Source of the DNA: Owenia fusiformis
Taxonomy: Eukaryota > Annelida > Polychaeta > Sabellida > Oweniidae
NCBI GenBank assembly: GCA_903813345.2
Contig: CAIIXF020000009.1
Span: 26,386,740-26,450,739, forward strand
Direction of reading: 5' to 3'
Length of the DNA stretch: 64,000 nucleotides
A program made the translations under genes and the position numbers. Shown piece after piece: positions 23,885 to 38,213 of this stretch. Each line of letters starts with the position of its first letter. The stretch's first letter is position 1. Under the pieces are notes generated by a model. That model ran no database searches. It worked only from the letters and a program-made list of their open reading frames with translations, and was not told the origin of the DNA.

Positions 23885-26800
23885 AGAAGACGGAGCTCTC
23901 TTTTAAGAAGTGAAGTCGAACGAATGCAAAGGGTACTGTTATTGCAGAGAAACTAATACTTCCGCTAGGATTTCCTCTTATGTCGGAATATGAAAAATCC
24001 ATAGACACTATGTAGCGTCGCAACATTTGCACCAATATTTGAACGTTGCATACTGTATTTCTCGACTCTTTTGAATACCACCTACCAAAAAAACTTCACT
24101 TTCGGGTCGAAATACAAGTATGCCTGTCATCACAAATGGTAAAAAACGAAAAGAACTTCATAGCTTATAAACTTGAAACATGAATATAAAAATATTTGAT
24201 TTGATTCTTTGTTGTATTATGCACTTCAAATTGTGAAAAAAACGTAAATTTGTTTTTATTTCTTTTTGACCTCTGCCAATGACAGGCTTAATTCGACCTT
24301 GTTCACATTTGCTGAGGCAATAATAGGATCTAAAATGTCTACTGCAAAAGGGATTAAAGAGCTGCTGTGGCATTTGAAAATGAATAACAAAGTATGTAAA
24401 ACAACACGCAAGAGGGTGCAACTTCACAATGAAAGAAAATCGCCAATATCCCAAATTGAAACCCATCGAACAAAGAAGGGATATCTAACTTGCGCCTCCC
24501 TTTTATGGAAACATCAAATCTCTCAATCGTAATCTCAACTTCCACGAGCATATCCAATTGTTTGGATAGTGTTGTTTTACTCTAATCCTTTTTAAAAGGC
24601 CAATAAAAGGCCACACCGACACATCTGAATTCATCAATGCCTGCCGTGCATGCTTTGTGTTCTATGATACTTCTTTTGGCTTTCGTATCCCATTTATTTC
24701 ATTTACATATGTACATTATATGTCATCATATATCATTGTTGATAAGATAGTAGAAACTGTTTGTTTTAGACGAAAAAACTTTATATTGAAAGTGCATTGA
24801 CTTTCACCTGAAACATCGGAAGCGGCCTACTTTAATTTCGCGACGCTTCATTGTTTGAAGTTCATAAATCACATTAAATGAAGGTTATTTTACCACGGCG
24901 CCAATAAAAGAGGCATATAACAGAAGAAAGACGTTTTATTTTATGTCAATTATAAGGTTCTTTATTACCCAATGTTAGTTTTGTAATGATACAATATTGC
25001 ATTAAAATGCCATTTTATTGGACGTGGAGATGCCGTAATTGACTCAAATTAGCTAAATACGCAATATAACTGCCCGAAATAGTGGTCGTGGAGACAAACT
25101 GCAATAATCAGCATTTGAAGGTTAAACTTGCATACAACATTTAGAAACATTATCAAGATTATACCAAACAGACGATGACAATACTAAACAAAGAGAATGC
25201 ACAGGGCAATGATTAAAACGATATTCAAAGGAATCCCCTTTAGAGCAACTAAACAAAAATTGATAACACGGAAGCATGTACAACTATATTAGATTAAAAT
25301 ACGATAAGTACTTTTGGTCACGAAAATATTTAAAAAGTTGCGAGGGTCAGCTACACAAAGGGAAGAAACAGTCCATAGTGAACCATAATTCTACAAGGCC
25401 TCGTACAAGTTCGCCAATGCAGTTTTCTTCATATATTACTATAACTCTTTTTTGTAACATTTATTTTTTTACAGCCTTCATTCTTTCGCACCTCTCACAC
25501 TGTGCATTCTTGAACTTACGCTATCATCCTTCAAACATAGCACAGACATCTGCATGTTGTGTTTCAAAAAACATGCCAGAAGATAAAACATAAGAAAATA
25601 GCTTAAAGGAAGAAATCTCTTCATTTTTGGCATGATCACAAAAAAATGTTAATTGCAAAATTGAGTTTTTTAAATGGTAGATTCCCAAACTAAATCCTTT
25701 AATATATACCCTTTGGCCCAAGTTTATTTTCATGTTTATAGTGAGAGGTTGTAATACAGCGTACTTTTATAATTTCAGAAACGTCACTGAACGGTTTCTC
25801 CCCATACATACTCGTCATTTTGCCTAACTTTAACCCTTTTCAGATACGAATAGCTAAGCACAAGTGCCAAAGGGAAAGGAACTGGTCGCGTAAATATTAA
25901 TAAAATATTTCTTTGTGACTCTTTAAGCCACCGAACATATATCACTAACCGAGACATTAAATCATGACGCGTAGCCTGGCTATTGTTGCACACCTATGGA
26001 TAAAGTAAAACCATTTTCACTGATGCATGACTGGATAAGTTTTGTTGTCAGCTGAGAAATATCCATTTATCTTTCTTATGATTCCCATATAGTCAAGGCA
26101 ATTGATATTAACCATGGATTTAAGTTTAAAATCCCGATGGCTTAAGTATCTGCCCCCTTCGTCTGAAAGATCACATATTTGGAATATTTGTTTTTCAAAT
26201 AGGTCCTTCATGAATATTTGCTTACCCTTCCTACCTCAACTCTTAACATTTACTCAACAGATTATCTCTCTTCTGTAGGTAAATGGTGACGGGGTTTGTT
26301 ATCTTGATTGGCGATGGTTATGCTATTAATATTGATGCACATATCAATGCCATGAAACCTAAAGAAAAGATAAAGCTCAAAGTATTTTCCGGCAAATATG
26401 GTAGATGAGTTAACTCTGAGATCACTATTACAGGATCATTTTAGATGAGGAATCGAAACAGTTTTATTTTTGGGGTTTTAGTACGTATAGTTTTTCTAGA
26501 ATACTGTGAAACAAATTGTTTGGTTTATCTAGATGATAATAATAATATTTGTGATTTTAAAGATAGTATTACTATGTAAGCACATGTGCCAAAAAGGAAA
26601 ATACTCACAATTTCATACCACAAGAAAATAAACTTCCAAAAGCACATTACAACCAGTAATAAGGTGAGTTAAAGATGAATGAATTGCTATTTTGAATGAA
26701 ATTTCTGATGGTGACCGTCAGGCTGAAGCTAGTCTCATATGACTGTCACTGAGTCAGCACATGACACCCGTGCGGCCAAAAGCCCCAAAACACAATGGTT

Positions 26801-29800
26801 CACTTAAGTCATCGAGAGGGAAATTTACCTGGTTATTATCTATTTTTCCTCAAGCAGTATGCAACTTGTGTTGGTAAAAAGGCAATTTATTTTATATCAC
26901 AAATCAAAGCAGCTGCTCTGCTCTGTTCTCTGCTATCTGTATTTAATTAATAACTCCTATATAATAGTTTTCAGAATAATACATATACTACTACTGTAAG
27001 AATATCTGTTTCACTAACTTAATAATACGGGTTGGTCGCATACTACATGTAGATTCCTAATCCATTTTGTTAAAACATTAGGGATTATGTTGGCATTTAA
27101 TAACGCTTGATATCAAATTCATTATGTAATTATCATCCACCCACGCGACCTTTTATAAAGAGAGAAGCGATGTCGTGAGACTCATTTGAAAGACTCTTTG
27201 GAGTTTAATTAAACATTTTGTATTAAACAGCAAACGAGCCGTGAATTTGAAGTATCGTACACATAGTCATCATCATCAGGTATGCTTTTAATTATGCATT
27301 GGTCCATCTATCATGATCATCCTCCAATTAAAGGGCAGTATCAGGTTGATGTGACTTTTTGATAATAATGTGATCACTTACCGGTGTTACGGCACCTATC
27401 CAGCGACTTCAATAGTACAATACACTAATTATTCATTGTGGCATCTATCATTTTCTAATTAATAGCAGCATTAAGTAGAAGCTAGGTGTTAATAATTTTG
27501 TTATCAAATATCAGGTTTTTCATCAGTGAAGGGTAAACGCAAGGAATACTGAAACGTGCAATATCAAGGGAAGTTAGTAATAGAACGAAAAGTTTGAGTT
27601 TTGAATTTCTTGAATGAGATGTTCAAGAGTTAATCTGAAAGTTTACCATTGGGTGCATTTTCGACGCTTCGCATCTCGGGTGGCATTGTTTTTGACAAAA
27701 ATGCCCGCCAGGGGAAATGAGAGAAAGTTGCCTGACCGATTATGATTATGTAAGAGCAACTGGGGAAAGTCAGCATCTTTATATAAACGCCGTCAATGGG
27801 CCTAAAGGGAACAATGAACCCCGGGCAATGAACGCATAAGTCAGAATAAAATTTGTTTTTTGTAATGCTGATCTCGAAATATGTTTCCGTTTCCTGCTCT
27901 TAATTAAGTTTCTCTTTGTTAAGAACTACTGTATTTTGCCCCCCGATTTTTAAATGTAAGTCCAAGTCATTCATCAAACTTAAGCTAAATGTAAATTCTG
28001 ATTGGACATACTGGGACTTATGAGTGAAATATCAAAGACTATGTTTAAAGGCGTTTCAATCGTATTATAACAAAATTTAAATACTAAAACACTAAATGAA
28101 ATCACTAATTAATATATATTTCGCAAAAATAAATTAAAGCTAGAGGAAAGAATGTGGACCTCGTTGAACGACTGTCATACTTGTTTTGGATGTACATATT
28201 TTGCCATTACAACTCCTGCCTGTCAATGTCACATTAAAAGTCACGTTGATTAGACATAAAGTCAGGCAATTACTCTTTAATTAAATAGGGATAATTCTTT
28301 GATCTAGGTTAAGTCCACTTGGGCTTTGTAGTCAACAAAGCACGACATTTTATCACAATTTGATGTAACGTTAAGTGGGAGAAAGCCATTCTGTTGATCT
28401 TAACATAGAACAAGGCGAGATGACCTGCGTCGCGTGACAATCGGGGCAATACCCGGATTTCAAAGTTGATATTACCAATCCACACATGATTCATTGTTGT
28501 TTTGAATGAAGAAGCTGAATTATAAAGAATTCATAATAAAAGTCATGCTTGGCTAACCTTATACACTAATAATAATATTTAATGGACTGACATTTAATTA
28601 TATCTGTGTTACAACAAACTGCTTAGTTGTTGTATCTTCAGTCGCATTGTCTTAGGTTTCGACTTTATGGCAAAGAAGGGTTGTAGGTTAGATGTCCCAT
28701 CCCTTATTTTACATTGAGAGGTGCAAATCAATTTACATACATACATCAAAGAGATTCTGGATTCCGATTCGACTATGTAACAAATTTTGACTTTTGGTCT
28801 TTATAACAAAATTGAATGTTCACTAGCTAGATGGAAAATCTTAACATCGTATGCCAGATCCTCGTCAACTGATGGAAACTTGACCATACCTTCAAATCAC
28901 CTTATAAATACAGCTGTTTGGTAGCTGTTAAATTATCACATTTTTATGCCTTAAAATCGTATCAGAAATACTATATATTAGACAGGATTTTATTCTGTGT
29001 TTTCATTAACTAATATTGGATATTGAACCTTGAAACTTTGGAAATAGGGTTTGAAGAAGTTCGTGATATGTGTGATTTTCAGTGATTAGGCTCTTAAGAT
29101 GTGACATAATCTACAGGCCATCTTGTCTTATTCATGCTAAGATCAGCAGGATGGCTTTTCCGTCTTAATGCTACATCAAATCGTTTTATCATTTCGTGAT
29201 ATATGTTGCGTACTGTGTGTATTGTCATACTTTTAGGTTAATATCCATTTTTGGCAATTTTGACTATTGTAATTCAATTCTAAAACAGACAGAGGTGGTT
29301 ATGAGTAGTGGCAATATATCAACTAACTTAATTCACTAAAACATCTCTCATAGAGAAAGGGTATTCTGTACATGCAATAGCTTAATAAGATGATATAATT
29401 ATATCTAGAACATGTATTATAATGCGGAACATGATGTTCTAGAAAAAATGAAACTCTTCGTTACTTATCGCCAAAAATAATCATATTACCACATTTTTAA
29501 CTTTTTTACTGGAGAAAGGATGAAGGCCATTGTCAGTTTCCTTTGAGGGGCTTTGAGGAGTGTATTGTCGGGAGTTCTGAGACCAATTATATAAGTTAGG
29601 CTCAAAAAGGTATAAGCCGGAACTATTGAGAGTTGACTTATATTTAAAACATAGGATTTCCTTGTCTTTACCAACATTAGAATGTTCACCTCGTTAAACT
29701 TTGTTGTATTGTTGGTCCAGTAATAGCACCAGAGATTACAAGTATCACGATAATGAATTCCCTTGTGCTCTTCAATAAGGACTCTCGAGAATGAATTGAT

Positions 29801-30335
29801 ATAGGCTGAACCACGCTCCGAGGGAGGAAGAATAAAAGCGGTACATTGTCTTTTTAGAAAAAGAAGAACATCGAATAGTTTGCTTTCAAAACTTTATGAT
29901 TCCATTTGTTTGTTCCTTAAAGATATGAGTTCCATCGAGGAAAACTCCAATGCGTTCATGGCCCATTATCAATGATCATTATCCGAGCTTGCTCTTTGCT
30001 TTTTTAAAGATTACTTCCCTTGTTTTGTAAGGTTTATATTTCACTTCCACTTTGTTTGGTCATAATAGTATTTTAATGGAAAAGGTACTATGTTATCACT
30101 ACCTAATACTAATACTAGTACTTAATATGCATTTACTTTTCTCTATAAATAACCAACAACGCACATGACGGAAACATTTACAGTACATGTGCACAGGTAA
30201 GTAAGTACATTAAATTTCACAGGTAGGTATAATTGGTTAGAGAGATATGTCATACTAGGATGAAAACTATTCAATCGATCAAAATACTTCAATTTATGAA
30301 TATAAATACACATATATTACTGATTCATTTGTAGT
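23885..30335. other. Long gene-poor stretch
   Basis: About 6.4 kb of AT-rich DNA. Open frames of 60-105 codons (for example near 24266-24532 and 25276-25593) overlap each other on both strands and show no domain, so I do not call them genes. No inverted-repeat element was recognised. Confidence 0.4.
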
Positions 30336-30545
30336 GCGTTTTTGAACTGCCCGCGGCGCAAGTATATTACATAATATTTGATAAGTTTTCCTTCTTAGGT
30401 ATCATGAAAAAGGACAATATATATAAGCCCATTTGTTCTTGCAAATGACATGGTCACACGTTTTCAGCGCACTTAAACCGCTAATTACAATTTCGCTGTG
30501 GCAACCTTGTCGGCTGTTCGCGTGTGTCAACCATGTCTGCTCGTT
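30336..30545 (+). repeat. Dispersed repeat, copy A
   Basis: Blocks GCGTTTTTGAACTGCCCGCG and GCTGTGGCAACCTTGTCGGC recur, inverted and in matching order, at 43330-43542. The ends are not defined. It is more GC-rich than its surroundings. Confidence 0.6.
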
Positions 30546-31667
30546 GCTGTCAGTATACTAAGTAGAAATTGGACTCGGAATGAATTAGTATATGACGGTA
30601 CAAGTAACATGTTTTGGATCAAATGGCGTTCACAATATTCACTGACATATGTTTTGCAATATCGATATTTGAATATACTGAAATAGCTGAGTAAAGTTAA
30701 TCATTCAAACAAGTATTCGTGTCCTGTTCGACATTTTGTTTTAGGAAATTGATCTCCCTTAGGGCTGCTAGGCTGCCGGTAGTGAAGTCTGGTCTATTTT
30801 GCATTAATAACAAGGGCATGCATCATGACCGAGTAATTCAATAAAACCAATTATGGAAACGATGAGAATAAAATCCATCATTTACTTATTTGTCAAGTAA
30901 AATGTAGAAATCGTTGACGAGAGGGTCATTACGACCCGTCTAATGGCAAACCCATTTCAATCAACCGAAACCAAACTTTTAAACAACAAAGTCCTCGATC
31001 TTTTGTTGTCACAGGCTAATATGGAGGGCTACAAAACAACGTAGAATAGCTAATTACATTTTGCTATGAATGTAGAAGTGGATCACGGGGGCACATTTCT
31101 ATAGCAGTTCGTTCGATGCCTTCCTATCGTGTCTACCTACCTCTGTGCACAGAAGTGAGTAGCTTTAATTGGTATTACTCGATCTTCACTAAAATAAGAT
31201 ATCAGATTTACGCCCACTAGTATATGATGTCCAATTAAATTTCAGGCTGTGATCATGTGAACAATCATGAGCACATGTTTTATCAGAGCCGCGCATGCGC
31301 AAAGTAAAATCGATCATTTCAAAACTACGGTAATACTCCGCCATCCAAACTTGTAGAGAATAATCATACAACACACTGGCGGATCCAAATTTTGAAAATT
31401 AGAGGCGCATTTTTTGATAAATTGGCTAAAGGGCCCAAAAAGGCCCTTTGAATTTTTTCTGGGCCCATGCAAATATCACATGCAGCAAGATATTTTCTTT
31501 TATGTGACAACCATTTAAAAGATAAAACCCTAATCAACAACTGATGATCTAACACACAAAGAAGGATGAGGAGAAGTTTACAGTTAAAAATTCCATCTAG
31601 GACCATTTTAACGTGTATCTCATAGTTTGTTCATGGGCAAAGCTCCAGCTCAGCGAAACAGTTCCCA
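30546..31667. other. No gene seen
   Basis: Near 31375 the words CACTGGCGGATCCAAATTTT and GGGCCCAAAAAGGCCC look like the end of an old interspersed element, but no partner end was found. Confidence 0.35.
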
Positions 31668-32236
31668 GTAAATGAACCTGGAGAGCGCTACCATCGCAAA
31701 GCTATTCAGCTCTACATAGTAAAATGAACCTGGAGAGAGCTACCATCGCAAAGGTATTCAGCTTTACATAGTAAATGAACCTGGAGAGCGCTACCATCGC
31801 AAAGCTATTCAGCTCTACATAGTAAAATGAACCTGGAGAGAGCTACCATCACACAGCTATTCAGCTCTACATAGTAAAATGAACCTGGAGAGAGCTACCA
31901 TCGCAAAGCTATTCAGCTCTACATAGTAAATGAACCTGGAGAGAGCTACCATCGCAAAGCTATTCAGCTCTACATAGTAAAATGAACCTGGAGAGAGCTA
32001 CCATCGCAAAGGTATTCAGCTTTACATAGTAAATGAACCTGGAGAGAGCTACCATCGCAAAGCTATTCAGCTCTACATAGTAAATGAACCTGGAGAGAGC
32101 TACCATCGCAAAGCTATTCAGCTCTACATAGTAAATGAACCTGGAGAGAGCTACCATCGCAAAGCTATTCAGCTCTACATAGTAAATGAACCTGGAGAAA
32201 GCTACCATCGCAAAGCTATTCAGCTCTACATAGTCT
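31668..32236. repeat. 51/52-bp minisatellite, 11 copies
   Basis: Tandem unit AGTAAATGAACCTGGAGAGA plus GCTACCATCGCAAAGCTATTC and AGCTCTACAT. Units with AGTAAAATG are one base longer. Units are nearly identical, so the array is young or homogenised. Runs of 51-bp units keep a minus-strand frame open as a repeated 17-residue peptide. This is not a gene. Confidence 0.92.
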
Positions 32237-33489
32237 CGAAAATCACCCCACCATCTCTGTTTCTAATCAAACTTGAAAATGTTTCCGGATAGATTAGTAG
32301 TTAATCTATCAGAATAAACCTCTAGATTCATTTATCAAATACTAGATGGCGTTGCGACGTGCCAGAGGAAAAGGGCTTTTTAAAGTGGAAAACAAATTAC
32401 CAATCCAGTATCCCTACTCGCTCCGAACAATATTTGAAACAAAGTCTAATACTACCTTCCACAATATAGAACAAACACGATCCAAAAGACACAATTCTTG
32501 CTGAATAATAACAAAATGTTGCAAGTATCCGGATATTAGAATAATTGAATTTGAAAGAGATAATCCAGTAAAACCCGTCAAGGAAACGCCCTTCTGCAAG
32601 GACTTCTAAAAGTAACAGTTTAATTTTCAGGAGTTCCAGAATGCCGAAACAGAATTTTTATGATTGCTCATAGACAAGATAATTTAAAGAATTCAAATTT
32701 CAAATGATAAATTGCCTACTTGGAAGTAATGTAATTGAACCCATTGCCTTTACTTACCGTTACTCATGGTTAATCCATCATTAATCTATTTCACTAATCA
32801 TATACCCTTTTAGATCGAGTGGATTAAAATCCCATGGGCGATACTTAAAGGTTATTGTTCCCCTTGTTTACAGTTTGATTCGATTTAGAGCGACATATCT
32901 GTGTAAATTTGATTATGCAACAAATCAATCATGGATTTGTTATTTTTATATCAAATGATGCATGGGTTTATTTTCCTTAATTTGATTTATAGTTCAAAAT
33001 AAAAGTTTGAAACAATCCATCATAGAATTTGTTCTTATTACTAAAAACTGAATTTAGACACACCCATACATGTATTTTGTAAAATGAATATTAGTGATTT
33101 GTTTCTCTTATGACCAGCAACATACTTCTATATATATTCCTTTTTGCTCTTTACCTCTTCCACTTTTGTTTGACTAGGGGTCCGTCTATTGGTACGCCCA
33201 CTACTGGAGGTGTCATAATTGTACAATGTACTGTACTTGTTCGATTCTGCAATAAAAGCTCAGTCTCGAATATAACCTGATCTGTCATTTACACCTTCAC
33301 AGAAGTATACATTGAAATTCATGGCACTATGTCCGTCAAGTATATGAACGTGTGATATGCGAAGAATATAAAAGTATTGTACAGAATAAAAGATAAAGAC
33401 AAAGAGAAAAAATTCAGTGTGTAGAATTATTGTATAATAAAATACAAATAAAAAACGAGTTGCTCACAATATTACTAGTTCAATCTTTA
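32237..33489. other. No gene seen
   Basis: AT-rich DNA between the minisatellite and the AGGTCA-rich repeat. No supported feature. Confidence 0.5.
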
Positions 33490-34050
33490 GTCAGATTTGA
33501 ATTTCTGAGAACTTGTAGATAAATTGGTAAATCTGAAGCAAGTTGAAGGTAGAACCTTTTGACCTTGAGAAAGTCAAATCTTTTTTGACCTTGAGAATGT
33601 CATTGAAGGTCAAATATATTGTCAGATTTGAAATTTTGAGAACTTGTAGATGGTTTTGAAAAAATGGTCAATTTGAAGCAAGCTGAAAACACATTTTTGA
33701 CTTTGAGAAGGTCTAAAGTCAGATTTAAACTTCTGATAAGTTGTAGATGATTTTGAAAAAAATGATCAACGTGAAGCAAGTTGAAAAATACATTTTTGAC
33801 TTTTTTAAACATTTTTTTTACCTTGAAAAGCTCATTGAAGGTCAAATCTTAAATATAAAGTCAGATTTGAACTCTTGAAAACCTGTGGTTGATTTTGAAA
33901 AAAGTGAAGTCAGTTTAAACAAACTGAAGTTATTGGAAGTTGTAAGAATTTGTTACAGACGCCAACCGCCAACTACAACCCGCCATCCGCCGATCGCCAA
34001 CCACCAACCGCCACCCACCGATCGCCAACCACCGATATGTCACCACATTT
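33490..34050 (+). repeat. AGGTCA-rich tandem repeat family N, copy 1
   Basis: Three to four degenerate units of about 115-125 bp: GTCAGATTTGAA, GAACTTGTAGATGATTTTGA, GGTCAATTTGAAGCAAGTTG and GACCTTGAGAAGGTCATTGA. It ends in TTGTTACAGACGCCAACCGCC and a C-rich stretch of CCGCCAACC-like words. Two other copies are at 51400 and 62570. Confidence 0.8.
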
Positions 34051-36157
34051 TGATGGTGACATAATAAAAAAAACAAGAATACGTCTACAGAATTAAAATT
34101 CAAAGACAAGGGCATTGAAATGTCAAGGCCGAATCGACACTTGGTTTCTCACATGAAACTAGCCATGCACAGTCTAGCTCAGACTTAAACATCTTTACCT
34201 CAGACTACACAATACGCCCATTGTAGATCTAAAGCTAGGAAAAGGCAAATAGTTTGTATATCATGTTCCTTTAACAGACATAGTAAAATAAGTTCACATG
34301 TTTAGAGTGTGGATCGATATTACTTTTATGACAGTTAAAATCAAGTTATAATCAAGAACTAATAAGTACATGCACAATAGTATTTGCAGACACCTTGAGT
34401 TGGTGTGCGTGTCAGTGCCCAATATTTATTGATGGTCGACGTACCAATGGACAGGCGCCTAGTCGATCCAATTGACTCACTGTTAACTTAGAGGCTTTAG
34501 AATGTTTGAAAATGGTTAAAAATGTTTAAAAAGGCATTTGCTCGTCTTCGACTTCCAATGTGTAACTACTGTACACAAAGCTGATAACACAAATGTCTGC
34601 GGGGGCTCGACCCCCCCCTCCCCATTGTTGGAGTAACCCAAATCTTGTGAATCAAGAAGGGATTTACTTGCGTTGAAACTTTGTGTTTAGCAGTTGTCAT
34701 GCTCTTAGTAAACTCTAGAACAATTTTATGGTGAGACATAACATATATCAGAAACAGACAGCATATACTCAGAAGGAAATGAGAATAACGTGTTCAATAA
34801 AAGGGTATGACTTTCCCATGTAATTACATGAAATAAACTATAATTATAAGTATTACTATGACATTGGTGTTTCGATCGATTTTAGTGAGCTTTCTCACGT
34901 AAAAAGTAAATTGGATTTTGTGGTTGAAAATAATTTATTTTGATAATTCAATTAAGCTCGTGAATATATTCGTAAATGTTTCATTTTTCCTGTAGAAAAG
35001 TTGATGTAAGTCTTTACAGTTCACTGTGAGAGCACAGGGCATGGGTTCTTAGATATTAATTTCATGTTCTAACAGTGTATAGCATAGGTTACCCTGCGTG
35101 CAGAGTCTAGTTATAAACTACCATATAATGAAGTATTAACTTCGTTATTGCCCTTTCTTCAAAGAAAAATAAGTTGAATAAATGCCTAAATATTTCCCGA
35201 TGTGTGTTTTAAAGGGCAACATTTTTGGTTAAATCAACTTCTCGAGTTTGGACCACCATATTTTGAAAACGGAACAAACACTAACACCTTCTTTCTTACA
35301 GCAAAAGCAGTAGACGGGTTGTTTGAGTGCCTTTATTGTCTTACACCCCTCTTCAACCTTTCGGGAAAATTATCATAATCAAAATGCCAAATACCGTTCC
35401 AGTCATACTTTAGTTACAACGATACACACCGAAGAAGAACAGAATCCAAATGCTCTTGACAAAAAGCAGTGTAGATACAAGTATTCATGCGAGACAGAAA
35501 TTAATGGTGAACATATGAGTGTCAAAAGGTAAACATCAATTCGGAAAGCCGCAACCACCAGTCCACTAAACACAATAATTCACAAAGGATTCATGGCAAA
35601 TTAGGACTGGTTAACGTTTAGATTCTTATTTCTCATCCATCAATGCCACATCGTGATCTACATGCTACGTGAAAGGCATCAAGTTATGAAACTCCAGCAT
35701 CCGTCATATAAACTCCAGCATCAGCCTACAAGTGAAACTTCAAAACGTATGGTTTTTATTTTCAGTGGCAGAGTCGTATAAATAAGTTTTCTCTCCTAAA
35801 GATGACCAAATATTAACATATTGAGCATAATTAACTGCTGTATCTCAATGGGCTTGTATACAAAGACTCAATGCAAAGAAATATTCAGATCCCAAATTTT
35901 TTTAAATTTCCGGCAAATGTAACCAGATCAAACAATAGAATATATATCATAAACCCAACCAAATTCACAAACGTCATCCTCGTATATGTAACTCTTCATT
36001 TCACCCCCGAGACAAAAACGATGTTAACGATTTTTGAATAAGGGGCACCAATAAGGTTTCTTTACAATTAACCTAACCAAGGTCCGTAGAAACCTCATCA
36101 AGTTAATCATGGTTTATAAACTACACAATAGAAAATGATCGAATGTACTTTATGTTC
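34051..36157. other. No supported gene
   Basis: Contains a C run near 34610 and the repeat terminus at 35090. A 69-codon frame ending near 35532 is followed by a fair donor (AAAAGGTAAAC) and preceded by TTCTTTCTTACAG, but a stop lies in its frame just inside that acceptor. I therefore do not call an exon. Confidence 0.35.
35090..35120 (+). repeat. Dispersed repeat terminus, copy 2
   Basis: TTACCCTGCGTGCAGAGTCT then AGTTATAAACTAC, matching 23855-23884 except for a two-base insertion. Similarity stops soon after. Confidence 0.5.
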
Positions 36158-36761
36158 TTAAAGGCATACTGTAACATACATTTGTACCGCCGACAAAATG
36201 TTGACAAAACAAAACATTTTCTCAGGCTTTAGGGTCGATTTCATGGTTTAAAACCTTCTCTGGTGATTTTATTTTCGAACTATGCATAAAAGTCCATACA
36301 AAGTCGCTTATTGAACCTTGAAAAGCGATATTTAGACTGAGGATTGAAAGGTGTACACGACAACTTTCAGCTCATCTTTATAACGACAGACCGGAAGTGA
36401 ATTTTCGAGTCGAGTAAATGGTGATAATGTTATTTTATCAAGCAGGGAAGTCAAAACATTACTAAAAATAAATCATAACAAGCATTAGAAGATCATTTAG
36501 AAGCATTTAAAATTGAATCCACGGCAAAATCTGAATAATTGAAATGTCCACACGCGGACGTCACGCACTTCCGGTTCTATAATCGATGATTTTATCAAAT
36601 TAAATTTTTTTATGAATTTATCCGATATCTGCTGAAATATGGTATGTATACTTTTGTTGATTGTTAAAATACAAAAAAGGCAGGCAGAATATGTAAAAGT
36701 CGTTTGGGATCTTGTCCCAGAAGCAATATTTTGTTATTTTTATCGACTAGAATTCCTTTAA
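36158..36761. mobile_element. TTAA-type MITE
   Basis: Left TTAAAGGCATACTGTAAC and right (complement) TTAAAGGAATTCTAGTCG, with TTAA at each end. This fits a family using TTAA targets (piggyBac or Kolobok type). About 604 bp, non-coding. The inverted match is short, so the class is uncertain. Confidence 0.5.
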
Positions 36762-38213
36762 GGTAACTGTATTTTATAATAAACTTATCTTGTTCCGTCA
36801 AACTGACCATAAACGTCCATTTCATGTCATAAATGTCAACGTCCTGTCAAGATAACGACGTTTAAGTTTTATTTATTGATATCTTTATTAAACGTATTGT
36901 TATTAGTTTTACCAATTGGCCTAAACTCTGATGACCGAGGTTTTGAGCAGAAGAATGTAATAAAGTGAGCATGCAGAGATGGTTGTTGATATTTGGATTA
37001 TCTTTAACCCACATGAAAAGATACTCCAGAGCTTAAGACGACTGTATGGGTATTGTAAAATGAGGAAATGCTCTTATATTCAAATACATGTAAAATAGAT
37101 GGAACAGCACTATATATGAACAAGGAGGATTGGCTCCCAGGGTTCAATTTCGATGTTTTGCCAAATACGGAGTATGTAGTCCTGATTACAAAATTCGAAA
37201 TCAAAAGCCGCCATTTTTTCACTTCAGAATTTGAATCCCGAGTTTTGGTCTTATTTCCAAACAAAAAAGAAGTGGTCAAGATTAGTTCAAATCCTTTGGA
37301 TTTCAATTTTGATAACGATCAAGGTCAATGTCGAATATCGTGTTGCGTCCCTGGGAGCCAATAATCCTTGAAATTATATGAAGTGATAAAGTCACGTGAT
37401 CTTGATTGAAGCATCGTATTGGTTCAAAAGATATTAAGGATAGTCAGCTGTCAAAATTTGGATATACCCTAAATGCACCTGGCCCTGTGTACACATAATG
37501 CATCAGGCCAAATGTCGAAGAAAATAATTAAAAGTTATGAAGAAATAATTCTTTAAGAAAAATAGTCTGCAGCTACATCGTGTGTACATGATTCTAAGTC
37601 CAAAGTATAAGGTCGTGGTCACGGTGTAATGCTCACTATATGCTCTCATTTCAATATTCTTTCTCAAAATATGTACAATGTAGTTATATTGATTCTTAAA
37701 ATATCAGCATCTATAATTTGATTGGCCAAGCACAACGGTTACAATGGTAACTTGACTTTTGGGTAGGCGGGGTATTTTTCCGTCGCTCTTTAGAGTGGGC
37801 AAAGTTATGAGAGAATCACGTGCATTTTCTCTAATCTGCTATTACTTCCTGTTGAAAACAGTGGTTCTGCAACAGGACATAAAACCTACGAAGCGTCTTT
37901 AGAATTTTTTGATTGACACTATTTCAAAGCACCTTATCCAGTTAAATTGTGTATTCAATACTCGTATAGTGTATCATCTCGAATAAGTTTAATTTATTTT
38001 TCGACTACATGAGACACGAGCTAAGTTGAGAGATCATGTGAACAATTGCGATAAATTCATTGTGTACGTACAATAAGAATATAGCTTTACATCATTCCTT
38101 GATAACACATCCTCTTTGATGTTTCATTTGCATATGTGTTTATTTTTTATTTTCTCTTGAGCTATGCTATGATATTACGTTTTTACCGCTAGGTCTTGCA
38201 ATTATTAGTGATT
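36762..38213. other. No gene apart from the MITE at 37121
   Basis: Unique-looking AT-rich DNA on both sides of the hAT-type MITE. No exon-like signal. Confidence 0.45.
37121..37370. mobile_element. hAT-type MITE, second copy
   Basis: Begins CAAGGAGGATTGGCTCCCAG and ends CTGGGAGCCAATAATCCTTG, about 250 bp. The interior is related to the copy at 20890. No clean target duplication. Two overlapping open frames of about 98-100 codons on opposite strands cross this element and are probably fortuitous. Confidence 0.7.

Noticed and set aside
27240-27520. Possible upstream GPCR exon ending in a DR-like codon pair near 27395-27405
   Set aside because: Reading upstream on the minus strand meets a stop within a few codons and the donor is weak.
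31960-32208. Minus-strand frame encoding a 17-residue repeat
   Set aside because: Shadow of the 51-bp minisatellite; one-base length variants break the frame in most of the array.
35302-35532. Exon between TTCTTTCTTACAG and AAAAGGTAAAC
   Set aside because: No single frame stays open between the two signals; the long frame has a stop just inside the acceptor.
37004-37364. Overlapping frames of 98 and 100 codons on both strands
   Set aside because: They cross the ends of a MITE and lie on both strands at once; no domain.
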